The notes beneath the pieces were generated by a model. That model had not been told where the DNA came from and ran no database searches. It saw only the letters and a program-made list of their open reading frames with translations. A stretch of DNA of 64,000 bases, from contig CM049410.1 of the NCBI GenBank assembly GCA_026929865.2, positions 11,941,501 through 12,005,500 of the forward strand, written 5' to 3'. Positions 26,641-58,995 of this stretch are shown here, one piece after another; the first letter of the stretch is position 1, and each line of letters begins with the position of its first letter. The DNA comes from Hyperoplus lanceolatus (Eukaryota; Chordata; Actinopteri; Uranoscopiformes; Ammodytidae). The position numbers and the translations under genes are program-made.

Positions 26641-26677
26641 ACACACATACACACACACATATACACACATGCATGCA

Positions 26678-26724
<47 letters not shown>
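26641..26724. repeat. (AC)n/(ACGC)n compound microsatellite
   Basis: AC and ATAC units, then about six ACGC tetramers, then AC. Confidence 0.9.
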
Positions 26725-26726
<2 letters not shown>

Positions 26727-28800
26727 TCCTGATTCTTGAGAGGAATACCAGATGACGGACCCTGACACACTCAGCACAACGTCATCAGGAAGCAACCTTG
26801 TAAACAGGAATGGGAGGAGGCTCAGCCACTTTGCAGAAAGAAAACGAGAGAGACAAAGTTCACAGAGGCATTTTTAGACCAACCGTTACAAATACACCTG
26901 TAACTCCTCCCTTCCCCCCCCTCCCCTTTTTACTGTAATCCCACTTCCCATTCTAATTCTGGTTTGGGATGAATCCCGACCGCCACCTTGTCTGTCTGTC
27001 TGACACCCTTTCCCCCTGAACTCTGTCACTTGCCTCACTCGCTCATCTCAGATTCAACACTGTACAATGAATAATGAAGTATAATTAGAAGCCAAATACT
27101 AGGACATGGCTACACTGTGAGAGTCAAGAATAAGAAAACTACAAACAACAACATTGCATTAATATATTGTCACATTCCAACATTTGGCTAAATATTTTCC
27201 TCAAAAGTACAAGAGTGAACGTCATAATGGCGCTTAAGTAAATGTCAGAGGATCACCAAAGACAAAAGGGTACACCATGCAAGGAACATCAACAGTTGTA
27301 CACAAATGAATATCAATCCAATGTATGGTTGTTGAGAGATTTCAGTCCGGAACAGAGTTGTGGACTGACCAACTTGATCGACATCGCCAACCCATGGCAC
27401 CAAAGTGGATACATCTTATAATAAATTCCAACTTGATTTGAGAGACAGTTCAATGCGTTTGTAAACATATTTTTGCTCATTAAACGTGCTTTTTATTTTT
27501 CAAAGATTGCTGCTGTGCTTGCATTTTTAATCTTCAAATTTCTTTGTGGTGGCCTCCGAAATGCATGAATAGCCAATGAGTGGGCTCAGTGGTGATAGAC
27601 TTATGATTGACAAGTTGGGAACACATTTGCTTGAGAAATAAGCAATCAGACGCCTGCACACAATTCTCACCACCAGTATTCATTAGTTTAATGTGAGGGG
27701 TTTGTTTGAGGACAAATATAGTGGCTGTCAGTCAGAGTGAGAGTGAAACAGCTGGACTAGCTGTTAAGGGGCAAAGGTAACTCATTAGAGGCCTGTGCAT
27801 GGCAAAATGAATTAAACAGCAATTTACATTACAGTAGAGTGGTTGACTGTGATCTCAGTACAGTAGAGAGCATGGAAGTCCCCTGTGCAGCAGGATGGGG
27901 AGGGAGGTTGGAATGCTACTGTGTGCAGCCTCCTGGAGCTGAACAAAAACCCAGGCATTCCTCATGGAGGTGTTCATACTATGCAGCGCGGTGTGGGCCA
28001 TCCTGGCTGTGTCTGCTAGTGTCTTCATAACGCCAGCGTCAGCAGCATGCACAGCCAACAGAAATAAAAACACATTTGGTAAAATACATGTTGACACGTG
28101 GTGAACAATCCCTTGTTAAAAGAAAAGAGAACGAACATCCATTTTTCAATAAATAATAAATGATTATTTTATTTTATCAATATGTATATTTTTTGTTTAT
28201 ATATCCATTTCATGTAAAGTTTGTGTCAAAGTAAAGTTGTTCTTAGCTGTTATTGTATTGAATGCTTGGGCCGCACTATTTAATATGGTCATACCAATAA
28301 AGATTTTCATTTTCATTTAAAATTTTAAATAACATATTGTTCAGGATGTAAGCCTATAAACTTGCCATTTGAGAAATAAATGAGAAATACTCCCCGAATT
28401 TCATGCATACGCCACCACCATTAATAACACAATAAAGTCGGAAAAGCAGGATTCAGGTTCCCTCCCCACTATGTACATTTCAATTTTGACTATGATCTAA
28501 TACCATATTTTGGCTACACTTTGATAATCTATGAGTGTGTTTTTGACTTTTTTCTTTCCATGTCCATAATGTTTGTGTACGAAAGAATGAGTTACATTTG
28601 GGTTTTAGGTCTGGACATGTACCCCCTCCCCATACATTTCTACCTAGATTAGCTATGGTGGACATTTTTTCTGGGTTTCAATCTTTTCTGTCACTTACGC
28701 ATACTTTAGTGTCCCTCTCTGTGTCCATCTGTCTTTTCCATTCCTTCCCCTCTCTTTCGGCCTTGTTGTCAATTGAGTGCATTCCAACAATTCTTCACTG
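26725..28800. other. Gene-free stretch
   Basis: Nothing recognised on either strand. Confidence 0.3.
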
Positions 28801-28801
28801 T

Positions 28802-28804
<3 letters not shown>

Positions 28805-28852
<48 letters not shown>
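28805..28852. repeat. (CT)n microsatellite
   Basis: Pure CT run of about 47 bases. Confidence 0.95.
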
Positions 28853-28855
<3 letters not shown>

Positions 28856-29760
28856 ATTCAGACCCATTGGTTTGCTGTTGTTGACAGATCCTTGCTGAGA
28901 CATGAAGACTCTGAGCTGCATTAATGCTGGCAAACTGGCCCCAGCCTCACTTCTGCCGAGTTACAAGGATACAAAATAGAAAAAAGAAGAAGCACCTGCA
29001 AGTGTAATATTGGATGATACGAATCTTCTAGCAACCAATATAAAATGTTTTAAGTGCTTAAACTAACCGTACATTTTCTCTCTACATTATCTCTGCACCT
29101 GAATCCATTCCCCTATGTTTTTAGTCTTTTGATCCGATTCAACATTCCTCCTCCTTGGATTGGGAAACCCGAGAGCCGGGGGGTGAGCGCTCATAGTTGG
29201 AGGCTCGAGAGGGGCCAAACTAATGACTTCCCATTAGTCCATTTGGTCAACATGATCCTCTGTTATCTCCCAGACACGCGCTGGAGCGAGTCTATCCCCG
29301 CGACTAATCCAGGGTCAGTGGTCTCCCCCTCTTGACTCTTATACGTGTGACAGCGCCAGCCCAGAATGCACCTCTCTGCACACGCACACGTGCTACACCC
29401 GCGAAAAACCTGCTGTACTGTGAGCAAAAATCAAAGTACAGACTCACGCTTTCCAATGTAGAAAAGCTGACCACAAAGGAGTGGGGGTGGGGGTGGGGGT
29501 GGGGGGAACCAACTATGCGAACACTGCGTCAAATTAACCACTGGAGCTTCTCAGCCACCGACGGAAGAACGCATGAAATCAAAAGCCATCATTGTCCGAT
29601 AGGAGATTAGTTCAGGGTGCTTTGACCTTTTCTCCGGATCTTCTGAAAAGCTCTTAAATATCTGAGCGAGTGCTGTCATTTCTCACTCAATTGTTAAGCA
29701 TATAGAGGGCCTTCTGTGCTCCATTAATGGTGAGATGGGTTGTCAACTCTGGACAGTGAG
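28853..29760. other. Gene-free stretch
   Basis: No gene recognised. It holds a short tandem of GGGGGT units at about 29481-29503. Confidence 0.3.
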
Positions 29761-30010
29761 CCTGTATGTGTGTGTGTGTGTGTGTATGCATGTGTGTGTG
29801 TACGTGTGTGGGTGTGCGTGCGTGTGTATATGAGCCAATATTTAAGGGGGTACGATCTGTTTTAAAAAACAGTGCTTCAACATGTGTGAACACTCTCCAC
29901 GTGTGTGTGTTTGTTTGTACATGCAAGAGTGTAGTTGCATGCATGTATAAGAACTTAGTTTTCCTGTGTAAATGTTTTTGCACACAAAAGCAGGCACACA
30001 CGAACGTATG

Positions 30011-30147
<137 letters not shown>

Positions 30148-30149
30148 AG

Positions 30150-31710
30150 CTTTAGGTATGGACGTGCCCATGACATGTACAGTATTTGCCTGAATGTTTC
30201 TCATTAAGGTGTCACCTCGGTAGAAGATGATGGATGGCCTTCTCTCAGTGGGATTGTAGTGAGATGTTACAGTCGCAGGTGTGAGTGTGTATCATGTGGA
30301 GAGAAAGTCAGCCAGAGTGGTAAATGAAAGCAGGTCCCGCTGGGAAAATCCCTACCTCTAGTCAATCCTGCTCTCCCTCCCTCCCTCCCTCCCCTCCCCA
30401 TCCTCCTTTCTTCTCCTCCTCCTTTTTCTCCTTAGAAACCAAACACACCACACGCATGTTTGTGGAGCCACAACCTGAGCATAAAATACTTTTTTTTTTG
30501 ACGATTACAGGGTCATAAAATTGGCCCATGGTATGAAGTGTTGGAGATAGAGCCTGCACGTTTTACTTTACATGTTTTATGACAACATAAAAAAGTAAGA
30601 CTTTCAAAAAGAGGAAGTACCTGTTGAAACATTTTGTATATTCTTATGCAAAGAAAATTTGAGGTGAAATTTGATGACTGAACATCACCAGCATTTCCTG
30701 AGCGTTGCATTGCACCGGCATCCTATAGTCCCAATTGTTACCCCATGCTGCCCAGCGCGGCCTTGGCCAAATGTGTGAATATGAAACAGAGTGTAAATAT
30801 AGCTCCATAGCTCATGCTATTTCCTCCATTGACCCTTGTTAGAACAACAATGGCATCCTATTATTCACCGGGGCCGTGATTGAACTGGAAGAAAAGACTA
30901 ACTGCGGGGACATTGTTCACAGCTATACAGTGGAGTGGCGTTTTGAGAGAATTCTGACCGAGGATCCGTCTGACAACCCTTCAGGCAGAAACAATGTGTG
31001 AATTTTACACACTGATTTTACACTGCACTTCACCTTTCAAATGTTATTTCTACCCCCGCCCCCCCGCAATAAATACAAATTGTTCTTGTTCTTTTCTCTC
31101 CCCCTGTCACGTATTATTATTGTAAGTCCTCGAAGTTGCCCGGCTCGGCTGGCACACTATTTCTGGGGCCTCGAGTGTTTTTTAAATGTGCAGAGTCACA
31201 GTCTGACATTGTTCACAAATGTTCCCTAAACATGAACGACGAGGCAAAGGTCAGGACTCTGAGAATAACTCCTGTGATATTTAGAAACACCTTTTTCTTT
31301 TTCCTGAGTGCTCGGCGGCTATAGCGCTGATGCTGAGGTATAACGAGAGGAGAGTCAGTCGGCATGGCAACTATCCCCGCGACCTCTCCAGCAATAGTCG
31401 CGTGCTGCTGCAGAAAGGTCCGTTATGCAATGGGCCGGATTTAGGATGGTGGGTTATTCATATCAGTGGTCAGACTCTGCTTAAAGCATCTGTGGTTTTG
31501 ATCATGTGAATATCATGAAGGCAAGTGAATGCAAGTTGATTGAACATTGTGGTCACACAATGCTGAAATGTCGTTCTCAAAGTTTCTCACTGTTCATAAA
31601 TGATATTATTTCTGTCATTATCGACAGTTGTGCTGATCAGAGGGTTGTTGATTTCTTCAATTATTTGTCAATCAGAACCAGAACTTGTCCATATGTCCGC
31701 ACTTGCTATC
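30150..31710. other. Gene-free stretch
   Basis: No gene recognised. A CCCT-rich run lies at about 30371-30430. Confidence 0.3.
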
Positions 31711-32289
31711 AAAGGAAGAGTTCAGTATTTTTGAAGCAGGTTGTATGGGTTACTAAGGCACAGTTGGTGTGACCATATGGAGATGTCGGTCAGTGCAGTC
31801 ACTATAAGGTGTTTAGAAGAGAACCTTGTAGCCTACTGTTGCAGAGGGGGTCAGCAGAATTTTTCTTCTCCCATAAAAATGCTAACCTAAAACCTAAATA
31901 TCTGTTTAACTTTACCCTAAACTGGTATTTTTTCACAGCTTTAGTTAGCTGCCAGACAAGATGTTTATTTTTGTTTTCTTGTGTCTCTTGAATAATCCGC
32001 AGCTGAGTGGCGGAGTAATACAAAAATAAACAGCGGGCTGGAGGCAAACTAAAGCTGTGGAAAAAAAATCCCAGTTTAGTACAATTTAATGTTTTTTTTA
32101 TGTTTTAAGTTAACATTTATATACGTATATGGAGAAAACACGTTTTTCTTCTGGCCCCCTCTGCAACAGTACAAGGCTGTCTTATGCTAGAGCGTCATCT
32201 CTGCAGTGACACTTTACGCTATCTCCATAAAGTAACTAAGCCGAAGTACCCCATACTACCCCACTTAAAAAATACTGAACTATCCCTTT
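31711..32289. mobile_element. Fold-back (near-palindromic) MITE
   Basis: The ends match inverted: AGTTCAGTATTTTTGAAG at the left against CTGAACTATCCCTTT preceded by ACTTAAAAAATA at the right. Inner segments match too (CTACTGTTGCAGAGGGGGTC near 31833 against CCCCCTCTGCAACAGTACAA near 32155; CACAGCTTTAGTTAGC near 31936 against CTAAAGCTGTGG near 32050). The whole 579 bases could therefore fold into one long hairpin. The end sequence is of a type common in teleost genomes. Confidence 0.65.
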
Positions 32290-33810
32290 AACTTTAAAAA
32301 AATAATTTCAGATGTGGTTGTGGTATTCAAGTCAAGCTATATTGACTTGACTTGAAGACCACAACCTTCATTTAAAAATATTAATCAAGTAAAGCACATA
32401 AACACATAAAAGTATTGCCAGTGAAGTAGTCAGTATGCAGTGCAAGTGACTGTGAGGGTTATATATATAATGTGTTCATATTATCACATGTTATGAATTT
32501 ATGTGGAGTGAATTCTACCAAATGCACTATTAGGCAATATGCAACTACTCATCATATATTAACTTTACCCAATATGAAAGGTAACTAAAGCTGTCATAAA
32601 TGTAGTGGAGTAGATAAAGTAGCCTAAAATGGAAATTAAAAGCACTTCAAAACTGCCCATGAGTAAGTAGGCTACATGAGCAAAACACTGAAGTCTTATT
32701 TTATGGCCACCACTCATAAACACTCTTATATCTTTACACCATCACTCAAGCGTTGATAACACTTACGTTGTCATGTGTTTATGCAGTAAGTTTTCAGACC
32801 ATGTGGCAAAAAATCAGCGTCCAGATCAACAGACAAACCCACAGGACTTGGCCCGGCCTCAGGAATGATCTGCATAAATGATTCACGGGCGGCAGAGAGG
32901 AAACATTGCTTAGAGCGGTTGGAGTCGAGGCGGACGTTCGTGGACTTTAATGTCGCTTCTTTTGTTGGCAGATTATCGCCCATTCTTCAGGCAGGGGGCG
33001 GGAGAGAGATACTGTTGAGCGGACCAAACAGCACACTCTTGGAAAGCTGCTCTCCCCTTCGCCACCACCATCACCAACACTAGCACCATCATCACCGCTG
33101 CGTAATCAGCCAGCTCCAGGGCTGAGGCGCACCGAGCCACACAGCGCTTTGCTTAGTGATAAGACTTCTTGGAAGAAGAGGACTCGCAAACTCTGCCGTC
33201 GCTGACCCTGCGACGTTACTTCAGACGCCCAGGCCGTGAGCTGCACTTTGGAACGCATCACGGTTAAATAGACCCCTTTGATACTGGGAAAATAGAAGTG
33301 GATTTTTTTAATTTTGGGACATCCTTGGAACATTTTAAAACTTCCATTTAGTCTCTGGATAGTTTTGTCTTTTACAATTTGGACCTTTTTTGTTTATTGG
33401 AAATGTAATTCTTCCTTTTTTAAATTACATTTTGTTCTTTTCACTTGCGCTTCTTTTTTTGCCAAAAAAAGCGCACGCTTTGTTCGCAAAGTGAAATAAA
33501 GACAGAATAAGTATCATGTGCCTAACATAAGTACTCGGAGGTTTATTTTTGAAATCAAGGAGATTCTTTTTCCTATTTTTTTTCCTTCTATATATTACAC
33601 CGGGGGACTGAAAAGTCTGGTGGTGCTGACCGAGCACGAGCGCTTTCTCCCCCTTTGGATACCTACACAGTGTGGACACAGAGCGTCTAGGCGCGCGCAG
33701 TTTGGCAGGGCGAGCTGCTGTTCCTACTGCGCGCACTGCTGAGGAGAGAGGGACTCTCGAGCTTCCATAAATGCCCGGTCCGTCGAAGAGGCTCGAGGCT
33801 GGGCAGCAAG
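32290..33810 (+). promoter_or_regulatory. Probable pdgfb promoter region and long 5' UTR
   Basis: Directly upstream of the pdgfb ATG. A GC-box-like gggggcgggag lies near 32994, followed by a run of CACC/CATC triplets at about 33062-33100 and a T-rich stretch to about 33600. At least two upstream ATGs open ORFs (one 33518-33742, one at 33771). No clear TATA box or transcription start can be assigned. The call rests on position and on the known long leader of mammalian PDGFB. Confidence 0.35.
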
Positions 33811-42926
<9,116 letters not shown>

Positions 42927-44760
42927 AACTAGAATAAACCAGGTGATTTCATTCTATATACAGAGAATAAAGGGAAACTAGTACATTTATTAATGAACCA
43001 GTCAGTTTTGAATAATCGAAATGTCATATTTCAATTTTATCCTAACAAATGCACTGTGTATTTACTTCCTAACTGTCTTTCTACATTTCCTCCTCAGGGA
43101 CACAAAGTGAACTTGTTTGTGGGTCCAGAGGTGAAGCAGGGTGACTCCCTTCATATAAGTATTTATTCACTTGTCAGTAACCTGCTCGTCCTGTGAGATC
43201 TCCTCCGTAACACTACTAATGACTGTCTGGTGAACCTGTAACTGTATGGAGTAAGGTGGACGGTAAGAAGATGGATTATAAGCAAAAGGTGGACCTTGTG
43301 GAGAGAACACTTGCCTCTACAACGACAGTTGCTGGTATGATGTAACAAGTGGCACCCGAAGACTGACAAATTGTGCGCGGGCACAATAACTGTGGGACAG
43401 AAACTGCATCGCTGTAGAACTGTGGAAAATAGTGCAATTTCAAAACTCCCCTGGAAACCTTATTTTGATATCAACAGTGAAAAAAACTGCACTTAAACGT
43501 CAACCAAACTAGTCCATATGGGCTTTAAATGACAAAGTTTGTTGATGAAAGACTTGATTTTGTGATAACCACAATCAGACTGGACAACAAAGTGCATTTG
43601 GTGGAAAGAATTTACATAAAAATGGACATAACTCTTTTGTGTCATTGAACAATGTGTTTTGTGTGGTTGAATAATCTTAGAGACAATCATCAACAGGCTG
43701 CAACAACAAGTAATGTTGACTAAAATTAGCAGTATTGCCATGTGTGATTGGACTCACATACTGAGAGTGTTGGGAAGATAAACCGTACCAAGGCCTGATA
43801 TCATTTATTATTTCCGTAAAACAGTGATTGTCTCCCTTTAACCACATTAAATTATATTTAACTCATTGCAAACACTGGAAGCACACATGTGATTAGACAA
43901 CACAAACATAAAATGTTGCATTAGTGAGTTTTGTCAGTTTCAAAATCTCATCACAGGTGTAAAGAAAGAAGATGCTATCTGAATACTATGTGGTAGCGCT
44001 ACACCTGTGTCCTTATGTTGTGCTATGTTTCTTATTTATTTATCTCTGCCATTACTGTGGATTAACTTTCTATATAAATACTGCAAGGGACTGGGTGGTC
44101 CCAACTGAAAACTAAGAGAACAAGTTAAAAAAAAAAAGATCAAAACTTCTTTGACCTCCGAGGATCATGCAGTCTCTAACTACTTTGTCCAAAGAAATGT
44201 GTGTGTTGTTTTGTATGCCCTAAGTGTGTGATGTAGTGTGAGAGGGCTTGTGCTCACACCTACACTTGTGTCATGCATCTCATTACTCATGTAGAAGCTC
44301 ATCTGTTTCTACCCATCTATTTCTCTCTTTGAAGAAGACGTGTCTCTTTTCCACTTAGTACTCATTGGTAGGAAACTAAAAGGGTCAAAACAAGTAAATC
44401 AATACTTAGAAACTTATAAGTTCAAAAAAGCTAAACCTTTCCCAATGTAGATATTATTTTTGTGTCCTTTAAACTTCTGTTAGCTAAAAAACGTAGGAAC
44501 ACGATGATGTTGTTATTTGTGTCCAATAACACATAATCAGCCAAACCATCTTAAGTTATTGCAAAATATGCCTTGTACGTTCTTCATGCCAACTTACAAC
44601 TGTTACTGATTTTGTCTGTTTTTATTATAAGATATGATGAAAAAAAAATGTTTGTGATATCTTTGCAATCTAATGCTTTTTTGATATGGGTATAAGAAGC
44701 TAATGTGCTTAAATCGACTGTGTTTTGTGTCCTTCATTTTCACCGATTATCCTTCAATGT
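42927..44760 (+). other. Probable pdgfb 3' UTR and flank
   Basis: AT-rich sequence after the stop codon. AATAAA occurs at 42966-42971, only 40 bases after the stop. A longer 3' UTR is possible, since an AU-rich ATTTATTTA nonamer (instability-element type) lies at 44034-44042. No coding potential is seen. The true end cannot be set from sequence. Confidence 0.3.
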
Positions 44761-47700
44761 CCATGAATTAGCTTCCAAAGATTACGAAATGTGCAATATG
44801 CAAAAGTTAGCAATTTGCTAACATGCTGAGGGTATAGAACTTTCAACATTAGAATATAAGTTAGTTGTGCAACTATTTACGTAGTCATTAATCAAAGAAA
44901 TGTTAACCTGATGATAAAACTAGATTACAAATCAAAAAAGTACTTACAACTGGTTCTGAGGGGAATATAATGCCAACCCACGAAGCAATCCATTCGATGT
45001 CAACACATTTAACAAAAAAATTATGGTAAAGGAAAAGTCAAAATACCACCAAAGTCATTAGGATTTGTCCTGGCACCATAAATGACTGCAACAGAGTTCA
45101 GTTTATAATGTGCAAGACTTTACAACCCTACAATTACTGTCCAGTTTGCATGAGGTCTTGCTGGAGACAACAGTGTCACAGATTACCCCTAAGGCTAAGA
45201 TGCGTTGACAGTTATACTTTAGCTTAACCTTTTGGTATCACTTTAATGTACTGCAGCCATTAAGTAAAAGATGTCCCCAATGCTACCACAGGGTTAATCT
45301 ATTTACAGCATCTTATTATCAGAAAGCAGATTGTTTGTAATTTATATTTACAACCAACACTAGAAAGGCACAGAAGTTACATAACCTTTTTTATGGCACC
45401 AATAACTTTCTGACTTTCACCTCATGAGCCCAGATGGATGTATTTACTAAGTTTGGCATGTTGTGTCTACACCCTGCATCTGCAGCACCTCAGAGACATC
45501 ATATTGACTCCTTACATTCACTAGACTTCAGGGCTGCACATTCAGGTTTGTTCAATCTGAGAAAAGAAAGGGAGAAAAGACAAAGTGGAGGTTGATGTAG
45601 TGTAGGTGAACTCTGGCACACACTCTCTTTGTGGTTTGTTTTTCACATTTACCCACTTGTCTCTTAGTTACAAAAACTTTCCAACTCAGCAGCCAGCTTC
45701 ACAGCCATATCTTCTAATTACCGCGTAAAGAAGTAATCTGTTCCTCTATGGAACCATTTGAGGAACGACTTTGAAGAACATAATGTTAATGTCCTTTGAA
45801 TCAAACAATCTTTAGATTAAAGTTTCTTGTTGTAATAATGGTTCTTGTACATTATGGGCTTAAGTAGCCACGTTCTTCATCTTGACTTGACTTGCGTAAA
45901 TCAGGTGTGATGTCTGCAACAAATGACCTCTGTGCAGGGAGCTGTCTAGCCCTTAATCACCCTGTATGTGATTCCTGCAATTCAATGTGTATTCAGGTAT
46001 CCCAGCATTACTTCCCAATGCCCTACTGTCAATCTCACACCAACGTACTACTTCTAAACAGCAGACCATCTCCAAATTCAGCATTGAGGTGAGATCCCTG
46101 TTTTCCAGCGGGTGTTCGAGCAGCACCCGACCACCCCCCACCACAGGGACTTCAAGCAAGAGCAGGGAAGATAATTGTGTGGAGGGCATTCAAACACGCA
46201 AACACACACAGGGGTCAACTACCATGACAGAGTGGGAGGATCTGTGAGGGACCAGAAACTCGGACCCCAAGATGGTTCATAGCTGACTGGTTGACCTTAA
46301 AGGACTTTATGGCTTGTTGAGTCTCGACAATACAGTTACCTAACCAGCAAACAACCACTGGGACAATGTAATGAACCATTGTGACCAGAACCCAATGGAC
46401 AATTTAAAAAAGACCAATCAGTTTACAAACCAATGACCATGACCCAACCATTATTGCTAGTTAGTTCCAATCAAATCCTGTTACGTAATATAAACTGTGT
46501 TGGGATTGATTGTTGAATGATTTACTATGGACCGACTGTCACTGTCCCCTGGATGCTGTCAGGCACTTGTCAACTCATAGCAAGGCTTTGGTTTGAACCT
46601 GACCTAAAACTGACAAAATAATTTTTGTTTACTTGTTATCAGGTCCCCAAACATGCAAGTTAAAAAATAAAAAAAAACATTTACAATAAAAACCCTGCCT
46701 CTGTTGCAGGCAATCTCCTCCATCGAATTGTTAGAAGACACAACTTGCAGTAACTGTCTGAGCCTGTATTGTTCCCCTGATGTACGGTAGTGAGGAAACA
46801 GGAGGCCTTTGAACAGGAGGTTACACAAGCATCCGTGTGGCGCCACACACTCCCTACACCTTCCAGCGCTTTTATTTTTCCTGTTTTTATGTACCGCGAC
46901 AAAGGACAGGGACATGCTGTACACAGAGGACGACACAACTTCTTCGTCACTGAGCACTTCCACTCCAAACGCATGGTCTTTTCATCAGCAGCCATCTTTG
47001 TCCTTTCATCATGTTCTTACTCCTTTTAACTGATCAATATGAATCTGTCACTCGTTTACTCACTCGTTCACTCACTCACTCACTCACTCACTCACTCAAT
47101 GCACCGCCCCCCTCTAGGGAACAATAGCCCTCTGACCACCGACTGTGAGGAATGTGACTGTTTTTTGGGGTTGAGGATTTGGAAAAAAGCCAACAATGGT
47201 GGGAAAAAAGACAAATAACGTTCAACCCTCGCCCTCCACTATACCACGGTCAAGGCCAAATACACGAGTGCGTCTGAGTTAGTGTCTTTGCGGGCATCAT
47301 GACTTGGCCGTTATGTGTCAAACTGATCCTCAGCCTCATCAGACAGGAAGTTGTACCTAGCAATTGGTTTGAAAACACAGGAAGTTGATATCGGCATGCC
47401 TGGAATTCCTGCATTGTCTTCTCGCAGCTGAGACTCGTGCATCGCTCGAGCCCAATGTTGCAAGCTTTGTACGTGTGTGTACACCGAAAAATGTACAACA
47501 CACTTGCTTCTAGAAACTGACAGACTCTGCATACTCTGCACACTCCTGTCAGGAAAGTGAGACATATGTGCAGATAAACAGAGCAATAAATTAGACAACA
47601 AACCGTGAACTTTGTGTGTTTGTGTGCATGTGGGTGAGAGAACAAGAGAGAGTCTGAAAATACACTAGGTGCTAATGCCAAAGTTAGATGTGAAAAGGTA

Positions 47701-48680
47701 AAGCAGTTCTGCCCTACAAAGTCCAAAAGGAGCAAAATGCAATAGCACCACAAACTACATCTTCTGAAATGACAATGATTCAACATTATGAATCAACACC
47801 TCTCTATAATAGTTTCAACAAAAACGGAACACTATAGCATTCATAGGCTTTTATCAGGGTGCATTAGTTTAAGCTAGGTGTACCTCATAAACTGAACCCA
47901 TGTTACAAAGACAGCCTGAATTATTTAACCCTATGGCATATTTCTGTGGCAAGAAAGGGTTTGTAAAGTATTCATAAAACCCTGAGAAAATACATAGGCA
48001 TACAAGTTTTATTTCATTATAAGAAAGTGCAGCAAATCACAACCCGATTATTTTTTCACAAAGATAACTCATTCATGCTCAACTACCAATATCAAAATAT
48101 TCTTTAAATACAATCCCTTAAGAAGCCATATTTTCACTACATTGTCAATTTCTTTTACAATGACTTTGTATAGGCCTCGGCACTTCGCTGAAAACTGTGA
48201 CAGTGCTGGTACTACGAAACATAGCAGTCCCAGTGCATCAATGTGTGGATAACATACTGTACATATACATTCAGCAACACATGGGCTACAACATTCACAA
48301 CAAGGTCCTAACTCACACACCTCTGTGCAAACATGCATGCATGACCACAGCGAACATGGCAGTCAGCACAGGTTACACATTTTTTTTCCCCCTGATGAAA
48401 TGCAGTTTACATAATTCTGCTTCTTACCTCGGCCCGTGACGGAGAAAGAAAGTTTGAGGAAGTGAATTAAAAGCCTATGTTTCAACACGGAAATGCCCTT
48501 ACATTAATGAGAAAAGACATGGGATATTTGCCATACTGAATGTCCATGCCTTGGATTTACTTACACACTGCGTTCACAGGCAAAGCTCACTACTGCCCTC
48601 CATTGGTTGGACATCCAACCCTAATGTTAGGTCAGATAGAACATATTACCAAGCAAAAACTATCCCTTTAAAATCCCTTT
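44761..48680. other. Intergenic gap between convergent pdgfb and csf2rb
   Basis: No exon recognised on either strand. A (CACT)n run is at about 47069-47098. The ORFs at 45.9-47.8 kb lack splice context or similarity. Confidence 0.35.
47069..47098. repeat. (CACT)n tandem repeat
   Basis: About seven ACTC units. Confidence 0.85.
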
Positions 48681-48686
48681 TTTATT
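48681..48686 (-). promoter_or_regulatory. Probable poly(A) signal of csf2rb
   Basis: AATAAA on the minus strand about 80 bases beyond the csf2rb stop codon. It would give a short 3' UTR. It rests on the motif and position only. Confidence 0.45.
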
Positions 48687-48766
48687 TAAAAAAAAATCAA
48701 AAATCTGATTGATTAACTGTTATACCTTCAGAGAAAGCATGATAGGTCCTTTTTCAAGCTGCAGGG

Positions 48767-58010
<9,244 letters not shown>

Positions 58011-58995
58011 TATTCCTGGAAACAGACAGGCCCCACAGCCCTCCCCCACATCCACCTTTCCCCCTGAGATGGTCTCAGGGAACTCCACTGTTTGTAATCA
58101 CAACCCCAAGGAGCCTGTAGATGAGAAGATTGGTCACCAACTTCTGCTTTGACTGTTTGCATGTTGTGGGATTTCACCACACATCCGTCAGTCTCTTATC
58201 TATCTCTTTCACATGCGATAAAAAATAAATACACATCCTGTCTCTGCGGCCCAAAACACACATCAACCCGAAATATCAAATAATGTTGATACACATGAGC
58301 AGTTTTTATCGGCATCTTATTGTCATTAATTCAATCTATAGTATATCAATTTGGTATTTATGGAAGTACAATGCACATTCTGTTTCAATTGAGTTATACT
58401 GTACACTAGTACACTAGTATACTAGTCAATATCATTGTAATCTTGTTAGTTTATTTTTTATTTATTTTTTATCATTATTTGCAACAAAGAAAACATGTAT
58501 AGAAATAATTAATGATAGTATAGGCTGTGTATACAAACTCAGCACTTTGAGAAATGTTAAAGGTTAAATAAATGAACCTATCAATTGTTTAACTTCCCAA
58601 GAAAAATAGCTTTTTATCTTACAATGATTTGTTAAAATATTAAATATATCCTGCTGCAGATACGGGGCAAACAAATAAAAAGAAATCATATTTAAGTGTA
58701 AAAAATGACTTTATAGAGTAACAACGTGTCTAGGGTTGGGGTTAGAGTTATGGTTAGGGGGGGGTTAGGGTTAGGATTTAAACAAAGGAGAAATAACAAC
58801 GTGAATAATTTCAGAAAAAGGACAAACAAAGATAAAATAAATAAGCCAGGAGAGCTGGGGGTGGGGGTCACCCAGGCATAACTTTGAGCTGCTGTTTACA
58901 GTAGCAGGCTCTGGGGGAAGACCCTGATTAGGTGCATGCGGGAAACCCAACGATAATTTTGAAACCAAACAACCTTCTTTATTGTTTGTGGCACT
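58011..58995. other. Gene-free flank upstream of csf2rb
   Basis: May include the csf2rb promoter and 5' UTR on the minus strand. A degenerate telomere-like GGGTTAGGGTTAGG run is at about 58757-58776. No exon recognised. Confidence 0.3.

Noticed and set aside
46604-47786. Overlapping ORFs on both strands between pdgfb and csf2rb
   Set aside because: No domain, no paired splice sites and no shared frame across segments.
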